Source: Streptomyces alkaliterrae (GTDB lineage Bacteria; Actinomycetota; Actinomycetes; Streptomycetales; Streptomycetaceae). From it: a DNA stretch of 37,206 bases. The position numbers and the translations under genes were made by a program. The notes under the pieces were generated by a model. The model had not been told where the DNA came from. It searched no databases and saw only the letters and a program-made list of their open reading frames with translations. The stretch lies in assembly GCF_007097205.2 (NCBI RefSeq), contig NZ_VJYK02000014.1:1-37206 (forward strand), in the 5' to 3' direction. Below, one piece after another: positions 16,371-25,854 of the stretch; the first letter of the stretch is position 1, and each line of letters opens with the position of its first letter.

Positions 16371-17968
16371 GCCTCGACTGGAACCACCAGACACTGGCCC
16401 TGGTCCTGTTCAGCGCCTTCATCGCGGTCACTCTCGCGATCACCACCTGGGCCAGCCGCCGCAGGCAGGGCTCACCCGAGGAGTTCTACGCCGGCGGCCG
16501 GCTCTTCTCCCCGGCCGAGAACGGCTTCGCGATCGCGGGGGACTACATGTCCGCCGCGTCCTTCCTCGGCATCTCCGGGCTCATCGCGCTCTACGGCTAC
16601 GACGGCATGGTGTACTCGGTCGGCTTCCTGGTGGCCTGGCTGCTCGTACTGCTGCTCGCGGCCGAGCTGGTCCGCAACTGCGGCCGGTTCACCCTCGCAG
16701 ACGTCCTGGTCACCCGGCTGCGGGAGCGTCCCGTCCGCATCGCCACGGGCACCTCCTCGGTGGTCGTCTCGGTGCTTTACCTGGTGGCCCAGATGGTCGG
16801 CGCGGGCACCCTCGTCGCGCTGCTGCTGGGCTCGGCCGACTCGGCGGTGCGCACCTGGGCGGTGATCGCCGTCGGCGCGCTGATGGTGGTCTACGTCTCC
16901 TGCGGCGGCATGCGCGCGACCACCTGGATCCAGATCGTCAAGGCGTTCCTGCTGATGGGCGGCGCGATCGCGCTGACCGTCCTCGTCCTGCTGCGTTTCG
17001 GCGGCGACCCGATCTCCCTCCTGTCGGACGCCGCCGAACGCAGCGGGAGGGGCGAGGACTTCCTCGCGCCCGGCCTGCTCTTCGGCGAGAACCTCGTCTC
17101 CCGGCTCGACTTCATCAGCCTGGGCATCGCCCTCGTCCTGGGCACGGCGGGCCTGCCGCACATCCTCTCCCGCTTCTACACCGTGCCCACGGCGCGGGCC
17201 GCACGCCGCTCGGTGGTCTGGGCGATCTGCCTGATCGGCAGCTTCTACCTGATGACGATCGTGCTCGGCTTCGGGGCCGCCGCGCTGCTCGGCAGCGACA
17301 CCGTCCGCGCGGACAACAGCGCGGGCAACACGGCAGTCCCGCTGCTCGCCCAGTACCTCGGCGGCGGCGCCGGAACCACCGGGGGCACGGTCCTGTTCGC
17401 CGTCGTGGCGGCGATCGCCTTCGCCACCATCCTGGCCGTGGTCGCCGGCATCACGCTCGCCTCCTCCGCCGCCATCGCGCACGACCTGTACGCCTCGCTC
17501 GCCCGCCGCCGGGCGGACCGTCCGGTCCGCGAGGTCGCGGTCGCCCGGGTCGCGGCCGTGGGCATCGGCGCGGCGGCGATCGGGCTGGGGCTGCTCGCCC
17601 AGAACCTGAACGTCGCGTTCCTCGTCGGGCTGGCCTTCGCGGTCGCGGCCTCGGCCAACCTCCCCGTGCTGCTGTTCACGCTCTTCTGGCGGCGGTTCAC
17701 CACCCGGGGGGCGTTGTGGTCGGTCTACGGCGGGCTCGTCCCGGCGGTGGTCCTGGTGGTCCTGTCACCGGTGGTGTCCGGCAGCCCGGACGCGATCTTC
17801 CCCGCGCTGGACTTCGCGGTCTTCCCGCTGCAGAACCCCGGCGTGGTCTCCATCCCGCTCGGCTTCCTCGCGGGCTGGCTCGGCACGATCGGCGACCGGA
17901 CCGGCGCCGACGTGACACGCCACGCGGAGACCGAGGTCCGGGCGCTCACCGGGGCGGGCGCGGCGTGA
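16367..17968 (+). CDS. sodium/solute symporter (SSS family, ActP/MctC-like monocarboxylate transporter)
   Basis: 533 residues from ATG 16367. SSS transporters couple Na+ or H+ flow to uptake of acetate, pyruvate or similar acids. About 13 hydrophobic segments are visible from LALVLFSAFIAVTLAI at the N-terminus. Typical SSS motifs are present: EEFYAGGRLFSPAENGFAIAGDYMSAASFLGI (~38-69), AQMVGAGTLVALLL (~141-154), and GLPHILSRFYTVPTARAARRSV (~263-284). Pairing with DUF485 supports a monocarboxylate substrate; the exact acid cannot be read from the sequence. Its last 23 bases overlap the 3' end of the minus-strand gene at 17946. No hairpin terminator separates these convergent genes. Confidence 0.93.
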   Translation: MSLDWNHQTLALVLFSAFIAVTLAITTWASRRRQGSPEEFYAGGRLFSPAENGFAIAGDYMSAASFLGISGLIALYGYDGMVYSVGFLVAWLLVLLLAAELVRNCGRFTLADVLVTRLRERPVRIATGTSSVVVSVLYLVAQMVGAGTLVALLLGSADSAVRTWAVIAVGALMVVYVSCGGMRATTWIQIVKAFLLMGGAIALTVLVLLRFGGDPISLLSDAAERSGRGEDFLAPGLLFGENLVSRLDFISLGIALVLGTAGLPHILSRFYTVPTARAARRSVVWAICLIGSFYLMTIVLGFGAAALLGSDTVRADNSAGNTAVPLLAQYLGGGAGTTGGTVLFAVVAAIAFATILAVVAGITLASSAAIAHDLYASLARRRADRPVREVAVARVAAVGIGAAAIGLGLLAQNLNVAFLVGLAFAVAASANLPVLLFTLFWRRFTTRGALWSVYGGLVPAVVLVVLSPVVSGSPDAIFPALDFAVFPLQNPGVVSIPLGFLAGWLGTIGDRTGADVTRHAETEVRALTGAGAA

Positions 17969-18932
17969 ACCCGCCCGCATCACGCTCCGCGAGCCCTCCG
18001 CCGTCGGCGGCGTCCAGCGCGGTGACGGCGGTGACGGCCATCCGCGGCTGCCGGCCGAGCGCGGCGCCGCAGCTCGCGGGGCTCGCCGGGGCCGTCAGAT
18101 CGGACACGACGTTCACCCGCCAGGCCCGGCCGTCACGGTGCCGGACGGGCACCGCCCAGCCCTCCTCCGGCGGTTCGGCGTGGCTTACGGCCAGAGCGTC
18201 ACCGACAACCAGCGCGTCCGGGTCGCACTCGCCGGTCAGCTCCCGGACGGCGAGCTCGGCTGCCTGACCCGGCCGCTCCCACGTGGACCGACCCCGGCAG
18301 TTGTCGGTGACAACACGGCCCTCGGCGAGCGCGTGCAGCACGTTCTTCACCATCGGCGCGTCGGCCCGGCCGTAGGCGTAGCCGTGCGGCAGCACGAACA
18401 GCGTCGGTGAGAAGCGGTGGCCGCCGATGTGGGTGACCTCCCAGACGGCCGGGTGCGAGGCGGCCAGTTCGGTGGCGAGCGGCCGGCCGAGTACCGCACA
18501 GCAGCGGTCCCGCTTGCCGTTGGTGCACACCAGGACCAGCGGCTCCGCCTCGTACGGGAGGCCGAAGCCCTGGTGGTCGCCGTCGGCCAGGGCCACCATG
18601 TCCAGTTCCAGCAGCTCCCGGAGGCTGCCGGGCCTGGCGACGCGCAGCCAGCCGGCGCCCGGCGCCGTGTGCGCGACGAAGACCGTGGGCCGGGTGGCGC
18701 GACCAGGGGTGTCCGCGTGCCGCCCGGGGCGGCGGACAAGCGCGACGCGGGTGCCGGTCCGCTCTGTCGACCCGGCGAGCGCACGGCCCACGGACGGATC
18801 GAGGCGGCTTTGTACGAGCGCGTCCGAGCCCCACGGTCCCGGCTGTTCGACCAGCAGCCAGGTCCGCGCGGTCGCCGCAGTGGCGGCCAGCGGTTCGGTC
18901 AGCTCCTGAGAGGCTGTGGTGCAGGTGGTCAC
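17946..18932 (-). CDS. sucrase/ferredoxin-like (thioredoxin-fold 2Fe-2S) family protein
   Basis: 328 residues from GTG 18932 (MTTCTTASQELTEPLAATAAT). Longer in-frame starts would run through the iron-box operator, so they are rejected. Family signatures: the N-terminal CTTASQ, RTWLLVEQPGPWG (~24-36), VLVCTNGKRDRCCAVLGRPLA (~131-151, with three Cys), and THIGGHRFSPTLFVLPHGYAYGR (~165-187). These Cys residues are likely iron-sulfur ligands as in thioredoxin-like ferredoxins. The cellular role of the family is not established; an electron-transfer role in iron handling is inferred from the iron box. The C-terminal ~30 residues are Pro/Ala/Arg-rich, and the gene overlaps the symporter end by 23 bases. 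Confidence 0.85.
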   Translation of the reverse strand: MTTCTTASQELTEPLAATAATARTWLLVEQPGPWGSDALVQSRLDPSVGRALAGSTERTGTRVALVRRPGRHADTPGRATRPTVFVAHTAPGAGWLRVARPGSLRELLELDMVALADGDHQGFGLPYEAEPLVLVCTNGKRDRCCAVLGRPLATELAASHPAVWEVTHIGGHRFSPTLFVLPHGYAYGRADAPMVKNVLHALAEGRVVTDNCRGRSTWERPGQAAELAVRELTGECDPDALVVGDALAVSHAEPPEEGWAVPVRHRDGRAWRVNVVSDLTAPASPASCGAALGRQPRMAVTAVTALDAADGGGLAERDAGGFTPRPPR

Positions 18933-18951
18933 GTAGGCGACCCTAACCTCA
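18933..18951 (-). promoter_or_regulatory. iron box (DmdR/IdeR operator) at the sucrase/ferredoxin-like gene
   Basis: Minus-strand TGAGGTTAGGGTCGCCTAC matches the iron-box form TTAGGTTAGGCTCACCTAA at 15 of 19 positions. It ends one base before the GTG start, and a TATATG -10-like box lies just upstream of it. DmdR1/IdeR with Fe2+ bound here would block transcription, so the gene should be iron-repressed. It also lies 65 bp upstream of the divergent CobW gene. Confidence 0.65.
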
Positions 18952-19015
18952 TATAGCATCACCGCCACCGCGACCCGGACCCCACGGCGGACGTCCCACA
19001 CCAGGAGGAGACACC

Positions 19016-20107
19016 TTGCGCACCCGGCCGATCCCGGTCATCGTCATCGCCGGCTTCCTCGGATCGGGGAAGACGACGCTGCTCAACCACCTCCTGCGGA
19101 ACCGGGACGGCGTGCGCATCGGCGCGATCGTCAACGACTTCGGCGGCATCGAGATCGACGCCATGGCGGTCGCCGGCCAGGTCGACTCGATGGTCTCGTT
19201 GGGCGACGGCTGCCTCTGCTGCGCGGTGGACACCGACGACCTGGACGAGGTGCTCGACAAGCTTGCCCGGCCGTCGGCAGGCATCGATCTGATCGTGATC
19301 GAGGCGAGCGGACTGGCCGAACCGGAGACGTTGATCCGCATGCTGCTGGCGAGCCGGGACCGGCGCATCGTCTACGGCGGCCTGCTGGAGGTCGTCGACG
19401 CGGCGGAGTTCGAGGCGACCCGGGCACGCCACCCGGAACTGGACCGCCATCTGCGGGTCGCCGACCTCATCGTGCTCAACAAGACGGACCGGGTGGTCGA
19501 CGAGCGCCGTCAGGCGCTGCTCGCGGAGATCAGCACGCTGGCGCCGAGGACTCCCGCCGTGGCCGCCGCGCACGGTCGTGTCGACCCGGGCCTGTTCTTC
19601 GACCGCGACGGCGAGGCGGCGGAGAGGGACGGCATCCGGCAGTTGTCCTTCGAGGACCTGCTCCGGGAGACCCGGGAGGAGGACGACGGCCACGAGCACG
19701 CGCACACCGTCTACCAGAGCGTCGAGTTCGTGAGCGAGCGGCCGCTCAGCCCCCGCCGCTTCATGGCGTTCCTGGACCGCAGACCCGCCGGCCTCTACCG
19801 GGTGAAGGGGATCGTCCGCTTCGCCGGAACCGGTGAGGCCCAGCGCTGGCCGGTGCACGCGGTCGGCGGCTTCCTGCGCTTCTACCCCGAGCCGTGGGGA
19901 GCGGGGGAGGAGCGTCGCACCCAACTGGTCTTGATCGGCACCGGGCTGGACGTCGAGGCGGTGCGCGGCGAGTTGGCCGGATGCGTCGACCCCGGCGGCG
20001 CCGAGGAGCGTGACGAGAGCGCCCTGTGGGGCGTACTGCGCTATGTCGACGAGCCGGAGCCCGAGCCGGAGCCCGAGCCGGACGACTACCGGACACCGTC
20101 GCTCTGA
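19016..20107 (+). CDS. CobW/COG0523-family metal GTPase
   Basis: 363 residues from TTG 19016. This rare start is chosen because AGGAGGAG (19003-19010) sits exactly five bases upstream. COG0523 GTPases deliver or insert metals (Zn, Co). G1 is GFLGSGKTT (13-21), the metal-binding CxCC is GCLCC (65-69), and G4 is NKTD (155-158). A His cluster, HEHAH, is at 226-230. The CobW C-terminal domain starts near PLSPRRFMAFLDR (~243). The tail is a (EP)n repeat from two and a half copies of a 12-bp unit (20051-20080). The metal is not evident from context: no cobalamin gene and no convincing Zur box is nearby, and an iron box lies in the shared divergent region. Confidence 0.92.
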   Translation: MRTRPIPVIVIAGFLGSGKTTLLNHLLRNRDGVRIGAIVNDFGGIEIDAMAVAGQVDSMVSLGDGCLCCAVDTDDLDEVLDKLARPSAGIDLIVIEASGLAEPETLIRMLLASRDRRIVYGGLLEVVDAAEFEATRARHPELDRHLRVADLIVLNKTDRVVDERRQALLAEISTLAPRTPAVAAAHGRVDPGLFFDRDGEAAERDGIRQLSFEDLLRETREEDDGHEHAHTVYQSVEFVSERPLSPRRFMAFLDRRPAGLYRVKGIVRFAGTGEAQRWPVHAVGGFLRFYPEPWGAGEERRTQLVLIGTGLDVEAVRGELAGCVDPGGAEERDESALWGVLRYVDEPEPEPEPEPDDYRTPSL

Positions 20108-20113
20108 CAGACG

Positions 20114-20155
20114 CCCTCGGGCCGTGCTCCGCACCGGCGGAACACGGCCCGAGGG
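20114..20155. terminator. bidirectional terminator between the CobW gene and parC
   Basis: CCCTCGGGCCGTGCTCCGC (20114-20132) pairs with GCGGAACACGGCCCGAGGG (20137-20155), 18 of 19 pairs with a 4-base loop. Confidence 0.92.
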
Positions 20156-20171
20156 GTGGTCGCCTCGCCGC

Positions 20172-22616
20172 CTACAGGGCGCCGGCCACTACCGCGACCT
20201 GCTTCTTCATCGGGCTGCCGGACCCGTCCCGCCGGGGGTCGGGCTCGGGCAGGTCGACCGGGGCACCGGCCTTGGTGGCGGCCCGGGCGGGCAGCGCGCC
20301 GGCCCAGGCGAAGACCAGGCAGTCCTCGCCCTTGAGCAGCCGCTGACACCGGACCCCGCCGGTGGCCCGGCCCTTGCGCGGGTACTGGTCGAACGGCGTC
20401 AGCTTGGCGGTGGTCGCGGCGGCGCCGGTGAGCGTGCCGCGGCTTCCTGCGAGGGTGAAGACCCCCGCGTCGGCGGCGGGGTCGACGGCGCCGAAGAAGA
20501 TCACCTTGGCCGAGTCGCCCAGTTTCACGCCTGCCACACCGCCGGCCGGCCGGCCCTGCGGCCGCACCTGCGAGGCCTGGTAGCGCAGCAGCTGGGCCTC
20601 GTCGGTGACGAAGACCAGGTCCTCCTCTCCGGTGCGCAACTCGACGGCGCCGACGATCCGGTCGCCCTCCTTGAGCGTGATGACCTCCAACTCGTCCTTG
20701 TTCGCCGGATAGTCCGGCACGACCCGTTTGACGACGCCCTGTTCGGTACCGAGCGCGAGGCCGGGGGAGGACTCGTCGAGCGTGGTCAGACACAGCAGCC
20801 GCTCGTCCTCGGCGAGCGTCAGGAACTCCGACACCTCGGCGCCGCCTGCCACGCTCGGCAGCGCGGCGGCGGAGAGCTGCGGCAGGTCGACCACCGGTAC
20901 CCGCAGCAGACGCCCGGCTGAGGTCACCGCGCCGACCTCGCCCCTGGTGGTGGCGGGCACCGCGGAGGCGATCACGTCGTGCTTGGCCCGGCCGCCGCCG
21001 GCCGACGGCTCGGCCTCGCCGTCGACACGCCCGAGCAGCCCGGTCGTGGAGAGCAGCACCCGGCAGGGCGCGTCCTCGACCTCCAGCGGCACCGCGGCCA
21101 CCGGGCTGTCGGCGGACTCCAGCAGCACCGTGCGGCGGGGAGTGGAGTACTTCTTGGCCACCGCCGCCAGCTCGGAGCTGACCAGCTTCCGCAGCTCGGC
21201 GTCCGACTCCAGGATGCGGGTCAGCTCCTCGATCTCCTCACCGAGCCGGTCGCGTTCGGCTTCCAGCTCCAGCCGGTCGAAGCGGGTGAGCCGCCGCAGC
21301 GGGGTGTCGAGGATGTACTGCGTCTGCACCTCGGAGAGCTGGAAGCGTGTCATCAGGCTCTGCTTGGCGGCGGCGGCGTTCTCGCTGCCGCGGATGAGGC
21401 TGATGACCTCGTCGATGTCGATCAGCGCGACCAGCAGGCCCTCCACGAGGTGCAGCCGGTCGGCGCGCTTGCTCCGGCGGAAGGAGCTGCGCCTGCGGAC
21501 CACCTCGAAGCGGTGGTCGACGTAGACCTCCAGCAGCTCCCTGAGGCCGAGCGTCAGCGGCTGGCCGTCCACCAGGGCCACGTTGTTGATGCCGAAGGAC
21601 TCCTCCATCGGCGTCAACTTGTAGAGCTGCTCCAGCACCGCCTCGGGATGGAAGCCGTTCTTGATCTCGATGACCAGCCGCAGCCCGTGAGCCCGGTCCG
21701 TGAGGTCCTTGACGTCGGAGATGCCCTGGAGTTTCTTGGCGTTGACGAGGTCCTTGATCTTGGAGATGACCTTCTCGGGGCCGACGGTGAAGGGCAGTTC
21801 CGTGACGACGATGCCCTTGCGGCGCGCGCTGACCTGCTCCACCGACGCGGTGGCGCGGATCCGGAACGTGCCGCGCCCCTTGGCGTAGGCGTCCCGGACG
21901 CCGGAGAGCCCGACGATCTGACCGCCGGTGGGCAGGTCGGGGCCCGGTACGTGGCGCATCAGCGTCTCGAGGTCGGCGCCCGGGTGCTTGATGAGGTGCC
22001 GGGCGGCGGCGATGACCTCGCCCAGGTTGTGCGGCGGCATGTTGGTGGCCATGCCGACGGCGATCCCGGAGGCGCCGTTGACGAGCAGGTTGGGGTAGGC
22101 GGCGGGCAGCGCCACCGGCTCCTGCTCGCTGCCGTCGTAGTTCGGCGCGAAGTCGACGGTGTCCTCTTCGATGGACTCGACCATCAGCCCGGCGGCCGGT
22201 GCCGTGCGGCACTCGGTGTACCGCATGGCGGCCGGCGGGTCGTCGTTGCCGAGTGAGCCGAAGTTGCCGTGGCCGTCGACCAGCGGCAGCCGCATCGAGA
22301 AGGGCTGCGCCATCCGGACCAGGGCGTCGTAGATCGCGCTGTCGCCGTGCGGGTGGAGCTTGCCCATCACCTCGCCGACGACGCGGGCGCACTTGACGTG
22401 CGGCCGCTCCGGTCGCAGGCCCATCTCGTGCATCTGGTAGAGGATGCGGCGGTGTACCGGCTTCATCCCGTCGCGGGCGTCGGGCAGCGCACGCGAGTAG
22501 ATCACCGAGTAGGCGTACTCAAGGAAGGACCCCTGCATCTCGTCGACGACGTCGATGTCGAGGATGCGCTCCTCGAACGGCTCCGGCGGCGGGGTCTTCG
22601 TACTGCGGCGGGCCAT
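20172..22616 (-). CDS. parC: DNA topoisomerase IV subunit A (ParC, type IIA topoisomerase)
   Basis: 814 residues from ATG 22616 ([18 protein letters not shown]), with GAAGGAG about 10 bases upstream. A start 18 codons earlier lacks a ribosome site. This is the DNA breakage-reunion subunit partnering ParE in decatenating chromosomes. The N-terminal winged helix has [27 protein letters not shown]; the QRDR segment is [19 protein letters not shown]. The catalytic Tyr is in AAMRYTECR (near residue 130). The coiled-coil tower (~400-470) leads to the C-terminal beta-pinwheel (~500-800). The canonical GyrA box QRRGGRG is not seen, which favours ParC over GyrA. The end runs [11 protein letters not shown]. 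It converges on the CobW gene. Confidence 0.94.
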   Translation of the reverse strand: MARRSTKTPPPEPFEERILDIDVVDEMQGSFLEYAYSVIYSRALPDARDGMKPVHRRILYQMHEMGLRPERPHVKCARVVGEVMGKLHPHGDSAIYDALVRMAQPFSMRLPLVDGHGNFGSLGNDDPPAAMRYTECRTAPAAGLMVESIEEDTVDFAPNYDGSEQEPVALPAAYPNLLVNGASGIAVGMATNMPPHNLGEVIAAARHLIKHPGADLETLMRHVPGPDLPTGGQIVGLSGVRDAYAKGRGTFRIRATASVEQVSARRKGIVVTELPFTVGPEKVISKIKDLVNAKKLQGISDVKDLTDRAHGLRLVIEIKNGFHPEAVLEQLYKLTPMEESFGINNVALVDGQPLTLGLRELLEVYVDHRFEVVRRRSSFRRSKRADRLHLVEGLLVALIDIDEVISLIRGSENAAAAKQSLMTRFQLSEVQTQYILDTPLRRLTRFDRLELEAERDRLGEEIEELTRILESDAELRKLVSSELAAVAKKYSTPRRTVLLESADSPVAAVPLEVEDAPCRVLLSTTGLLGRVDGEAEPSAGGGRAKHDVIASAVPATTRGEVGAVTSAGRLLRVPVVDLPQLSAAALPSVAGGAEVSEFLTLAEDERLLCLTTLDESSPGLALGTEQGVVKRVVPDYPANKDELEVITLKEGDRIVGAVELRTGEEDLVFVTDEAQLLRYQASQVRPQGRPAGGVAGVKLGDSAKVIFFGAVDPAADAGVFTLAGSRGTLTGAAATTAKLTPFDQYPRKGRATGGVRCQRLLKGEDCLVFAWAGALPARAATKAGAPVDLPEPDPRRDGSGSPMKKQVAVVAGAL

Positions 22617-22750
22617 CGTGGCTGCGGCTCCTTCGGATCCGTAACTGCGGCGGGGTCGGTCGCCGACCATTGTGGACCCACCCGCCGACAGCCCGGCGCC
22701 CGACCCACTCGGCGCGCGCCGTCAACCCGGCGGCGGGAGCCCCCGGGAAC

Positions 22751-22781
22751 TTGGCGGGCGGGCCGCGCGGTTGCATAGAGT
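22751..22781 (+). promoter_or_regulatory. vegetative-type promoter for the M16 peptidase pair
   Basis: TTGGCG at 22751-22756, with CATAGA (22774-22779, 17-base spacer) or TAGAGT (22776-22781) as -10. The predicted start, near 22787, is about 36 bases before the ATG. Confidence 0.5.
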
Positions 22782-22822
22782 GACAGCATCCGCCTGTCGC
22801 CAACCGAAGGGACGCTCCGCCC

Positions 22823-24241
22823 ATGGGTCACACGGCCACACCTCCATCGGCCACAGGAGGGCTGACGGCCACCGAACACCGGTTGTCCAACGGCCTGCGT
22901 GTGGTGCTCTCCGAGGACCACCAGACGCCGGTGGCAGCGGTATGTCTGTGGTACGACGTCGGTTCACGCCACGAGGTGAAGGGCCGCACCGGACTGGCCC
23001 ACCTCTTCGAGCACCTGATGTTCCAGGGGTCCGCCCAGGTCCCCGGCAACGGCCACTTCGAGCTCGTCCAGGGCGCCGGCGGCTCGCTCAACGGCACCAC
23101 GAGCTTCGAGCGCACCAACTACTTCGAGACGATGCCGGCCCACCAGCTCGAGCTGGCGCTGTGGTTGGAGGCGGACCGGATGGGTTCGCTGCTCGCCGCG
23201 CTCGACGAGGAGTCGCTGGAGAACCAGCGCGACGTGGTGAAGAACGAGCGCCGCCAGCGCTATGACAACGTGCCCTACGGCACGGCGTTCGAGAAGCTGA
23301 CCGCGATGGTCTTCCCCGACGGCCACCCCTACCACCACACCCCGATCGGTTCGATGGCCGATCTGGACGCCGCGTCGCTCGAGGACGCGCGCGCTTTCTT
23401 CCGCACCTACTACGCGCCGAACAACGCGGTGCTCGCGGTCGTCGGCGACATCGACCCCGAGAAGACGCTGGCCTGGGTGGAGAAGTACTTCGGTTCGATC
23501 CCCGGGCACGACGGCAAGCAGCCGCCGCGCGACGGCGCCCTGCCGGAGGCGATCGGGGAGGAGCTGCGGCAGGTCGTACGCGAGGAGGTGCCCTCGCCCG
23601 CGCTGATGTCGGTCTACCGGCTGCCGCACGACGGCACCCGGCAGGCGGACGCCGCCGACCTGGCGCTGACGGTGCTCGGCGGCGGCGAGTCCAGCCGGCT
23701 GTACAACCGGCTGGTGCGTCGTGACCGGCTCGCGGTGACGGCCGGGTTCGGCATGCTGCGGCTGGCCGGCGCGCCCTCGATGGGCTGGCTGGACGTGAAG
23801 ACCTCGGGTGACGCGCGGATCGCCGACATCGAGGCGGCCGTGGACGAGGAGCTGACCCGCTTCGCCGAGGAGGGCCCGACTCCGGAGGAGATGGAGCGCG
23901 CCCAGGCGCAGTTGGAGCGCGAATGGCTCGACAGACTGGCGACGGTCGGCGGCCGGGCTGACGAACTCTGCCGCTTCGCCGTGCTGTTCGGCGACCCGCA
24001 GCTGGCGCTGACCGCCGTCCAGCGCGTGTTGGAGGTCACCGCGGAGGAGGTCCGGGAGGTCGCCGCGGCCCGGCTGCGGCCCGACAATCGGGCCGTGCTG
24101 GTCTACGAGCCGACGGGGCCGGAGCAGCCGCTGGCCGAACCGGGCTCGGCCGAGGAGTCGGAGCCGGTCGAGGCCGCGACAGTGGAGTCCGTGCCGTCGG
24201 CGCGGGCCGGGCAGGACGCGCAGGAAGGTAGCGAGAAGTGA
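22823..24241 (+). CDS. M16 zinc metallopeptidase, catalytic subunit
   Basis: 472 residues from ATG 22823. M16B (processing-peptidase-like) enzymes degrade or process peptides. The inverted zinc site HxxEH is intact as HLFEH (60-64), with the distal Glu ligand at 142 in VVKNERRQR, 77 residues on. The N-terminal active half is followed by the second homologous half (from ~180, MADLDAASLEDARAFFRTYYAPNNAVLAVVGDI). There is no signal peptide, so it is cytoplasmic. The last ~45 residues are Glu/Ala/Pro-rich tail. It ends in a 4-base GTGA overlap with the next gene, which encodes the non-catalytic partner; together they would make a heterodimer. Confidence 0.94.
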   Translation: MGHTATPPSATGGLTATEHRLSNGLRVVLSEDHQTPVAAVCLWYDVGSRHEVKGRTGLAHLFEHLMFQGSAQVPGNGHFELVQGAGGSLNGTTSFERTNYFETMPAHQLELALWLEADRMGSLLAALDEESLENQRDVVKNERRQRYDNVPYGTAFEKLTAMVFPDGHPYHHTPIGSMADLDAASLEDARAFFRTYYAPNNAVLAVVGDIDPEKTLAWVEKYFGSIPGHDGKQPPRDGALPEAIGEELRQVVREEVPSPALMSVYRLPHDGTRQADAADLALTVLGGGESSRLYNRLVRRDRLAVTAGFGMLRLAGAPSMGWLDVKTSGDARIADIEAAVDEELTRFAEEGPTPEEMERAQAQLEREWLDRLATVGGRADELCRFAVLFGDPQLALTAVQRVLEVTAEEVREVAAARLRPDNRAVLVYEPTGPEQPLAEPGSAEESEPVEAATVESVPSARAGQDAQEGSEK

Positions 24242-25629
24242 GCGACGTCGTCCCCGCGATGGACTTCCATCCTCAGCCCACCGCCGGGCAGCCCCGGCCG
24301 TGGGACTTCCCCGCGCCCGAGCGCGGTGCCCTGGCCAACGGGCTGACCGTACTGCGCAGGCACCGCCCCGGCCAGCGGGTCATCGCCGTCGAGGTGTGTG
24401 TGAACGCGCCGCTGGAGGCGGAGCCCGCCGGTCTGGACGGCGTGGCCACGATCATGGCGCGGGCGCTCTCTGAGGGCACGGACAAGCACACGGCCGAGGA
24501 GTTCGCCGCCGAGTTGGAGAGGTGCGGCGCCACGCTCGACGCGCACGCCGACCACCCCGGGGTCCGGGTCTCGCTCGAGGTGCCCGCGTCCCGGCTGCGG
24601 CCGGCCCTCGGGCTGCTCGCGGACGCCCTGCGCGCGCCGGCCTTCCCGGACGCCGAGGTCGAGCGCCTGGTGCGCAACAGGCTCGACGAGATCCCGCACG
24701 AGCTGGCCAATCCGGCCAGGCGCGCGGCGATCGCGCTGTCCGGGACGCTCTTCCCGGCCGGCACCCGGGTCTCCCGGCCCCGCCAGGGCACCGCCGAGAC
24801 GGTGGAGCGGATCGACGCGGCCTCGGTGCGCGCCTTCTACGAGGCGCACGTGCGTCCGGCGACCTCCACGCTGGTGATCGTCGGCGACTTCACCGGAATC
24901 GACGTGGACGCCGCCCTGACGGACACGGTCGGCGCGTGGACGGGCGCCCCCGCCCGGCCGTTCCAGGTGACGCCGATCACCGCCGACGACACCGGCCGGG
25001 TGGTCATCGTCGACCGCCCGGGGGCCGTGCAGACCCAGCTACACATCGGCCGGATCGGCCCGGACCGGCACGACCGGGTCTGGCCGGCCCAGCTGCTGGG
25101 CGTGTACTGCCTCGGTGGCACGCTGACCTCGCGGCTCGACCGGGTGCTCCGGGAGGAGAAGGGCTACACCTACGGTGTCCGCGCCTACGGCCACGTGCTG
25201 CGCTCGGCGCCGGACGGCAGCGGCGCGGCCCTGCTGGTCATCTCCGGCTCGGTGGCCACGGAGGTCACCGGCCCCGCGCTGACCGACCTGTGGCAGGTGC
25301 TGCGCACGGTCGCCGACGGGGGGCTGACCGACGAGGAGCGTGACTTCGCCGTGCAGAACCTGGTGGGCGTGGCGCCGCTGCGCTACGAGACGGCGGCCGC
25401 GGTCGCGAACACCCTCGCCGACCAGGTCGAGCAGCAGCTCCCGGACGACTACCAGGCCGGCATGTACGCGCGGCTCGCCGACACGGGCACGGTGGAGGCC
25501 ACCGCCGCGGCCGTCAGCGCCTTCCCGGCCGACCGGCTGGTGACGGTCCTGGTGGGTGACGCGGAGAAGATCGCCGAGGAGGTGCGTGGGCTCGGCATCG
25601 GCGAGGTGACGGTCCTCTCCGGCCAGTAG
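24238..25629 (+). CDS. M16 peptidase-like partner subunit lacking the zinc motif
   Basis: 463 residues from GTG 24238, which overlaps the upstream stop. It has the M16 fold from 'LANGLTVLRRHRPGQRVIAVEVCVNAP', but where HxxEH should be it reads GLDGVATIMARALSEGT, so no zinc can be bound. It retains the substrate-gripping Arg/Tyr signature near LREEKGYTYGVRAY (~300-313). In two-subunit M16B enzymes (for example mitochondrial MPP and bacterial pairs), one subunit carries zinc and the other the Arg-Tyr pair; these two genes fit that division exactly. A perfect terminator follows. Function in Streptomyces is unknown. Confidence 0.92.
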   Translation: MSDVVPAMDFHPQPTAGQPRPWDFPAPERGALANGLTVLRRHRPGQRVIAVEVCVNAPLEAEPAGLDGVATIMARALSEGTDKHTAEEFAAELERCGATLDAHADHPGVRVSLEVPASRLRPALGLLADALRAPAFPDAEVERLVRNRLDEIPHELANPARRAAIALSGTLFPAGTRVSRPRQGTAETVERIDAASVRAFYEAHVRPATSTLVIVGDFTGIDVDAALTDTVGAWTGAPARPFQVTPITADDTGRVVIVDRPGAVQTQLHIGRIGPDRHDRVWPAQLLGVYCLGGTLTSRLDRVLREEKGYTYGVRAYGHVLRSAPDGSGAALLVISGSVATEVTGPALTDLWQVLRTVADGGLTDEERDFAVQNLVGVAPLRYETAAAVANTLADQVEQQLPDDYQAGMYARLADTGTVEATAAAVSAFPADRLVTVLVGDAEKIAEEVRGLGIGEVTVLSGQ

Positions 25630-25672
25630 CGCCCCACCGCCGGGCTTGCCGAGCCCGGTGACGTATTCCCCC

Positions 25673-25712
25673 AGGTCCCCTGGTTGTGGCTGGTCCCACA
25701 ACCAGGGGACCT
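25673..25712 (+). terminator. terminator of the M16 operon
   Basis: AGGTCCCCTGGTTGTGG (25673-25689) and CCACAACCAGGGGACCT (25696-25712) form a perfect 17-bp stem with a 6-base loop. Confidence 0.93.
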
Positions 25713-25854
25713 ACTATGTCCGATTCGTCACCTCTGTGGGGGCCTTTGATGTGGCCTGTGCGACAAATGGCCGGATCTGTTTGCCGCACCCCAGATGTCC
25801 CGTTTAGCTTCGGTGGTCGCTGTACGTCTGAAGTGCCCGCAACCGCGGCCGACG

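Noticed and set aside
18933..19001. Extended start of the sucrase/ferredoxin-like protein
   Set aside because: The extension would translate the iron box and -10 region; the family N-terminus is CTTASQ right after the chosen GTG.
18952..19015. Zur operator for the CobW GTPase
   Set aside because: I looked for a TGAAAATGATTTTCA-like palindrome and found none; only the iron box is convincing.
22617..22670. 18-codon extension of ParC
   Set aside because: No ribosome site at the upstream start, while GAAGGAG precedes ATG 22616 and the MARRSTK start fits the family.
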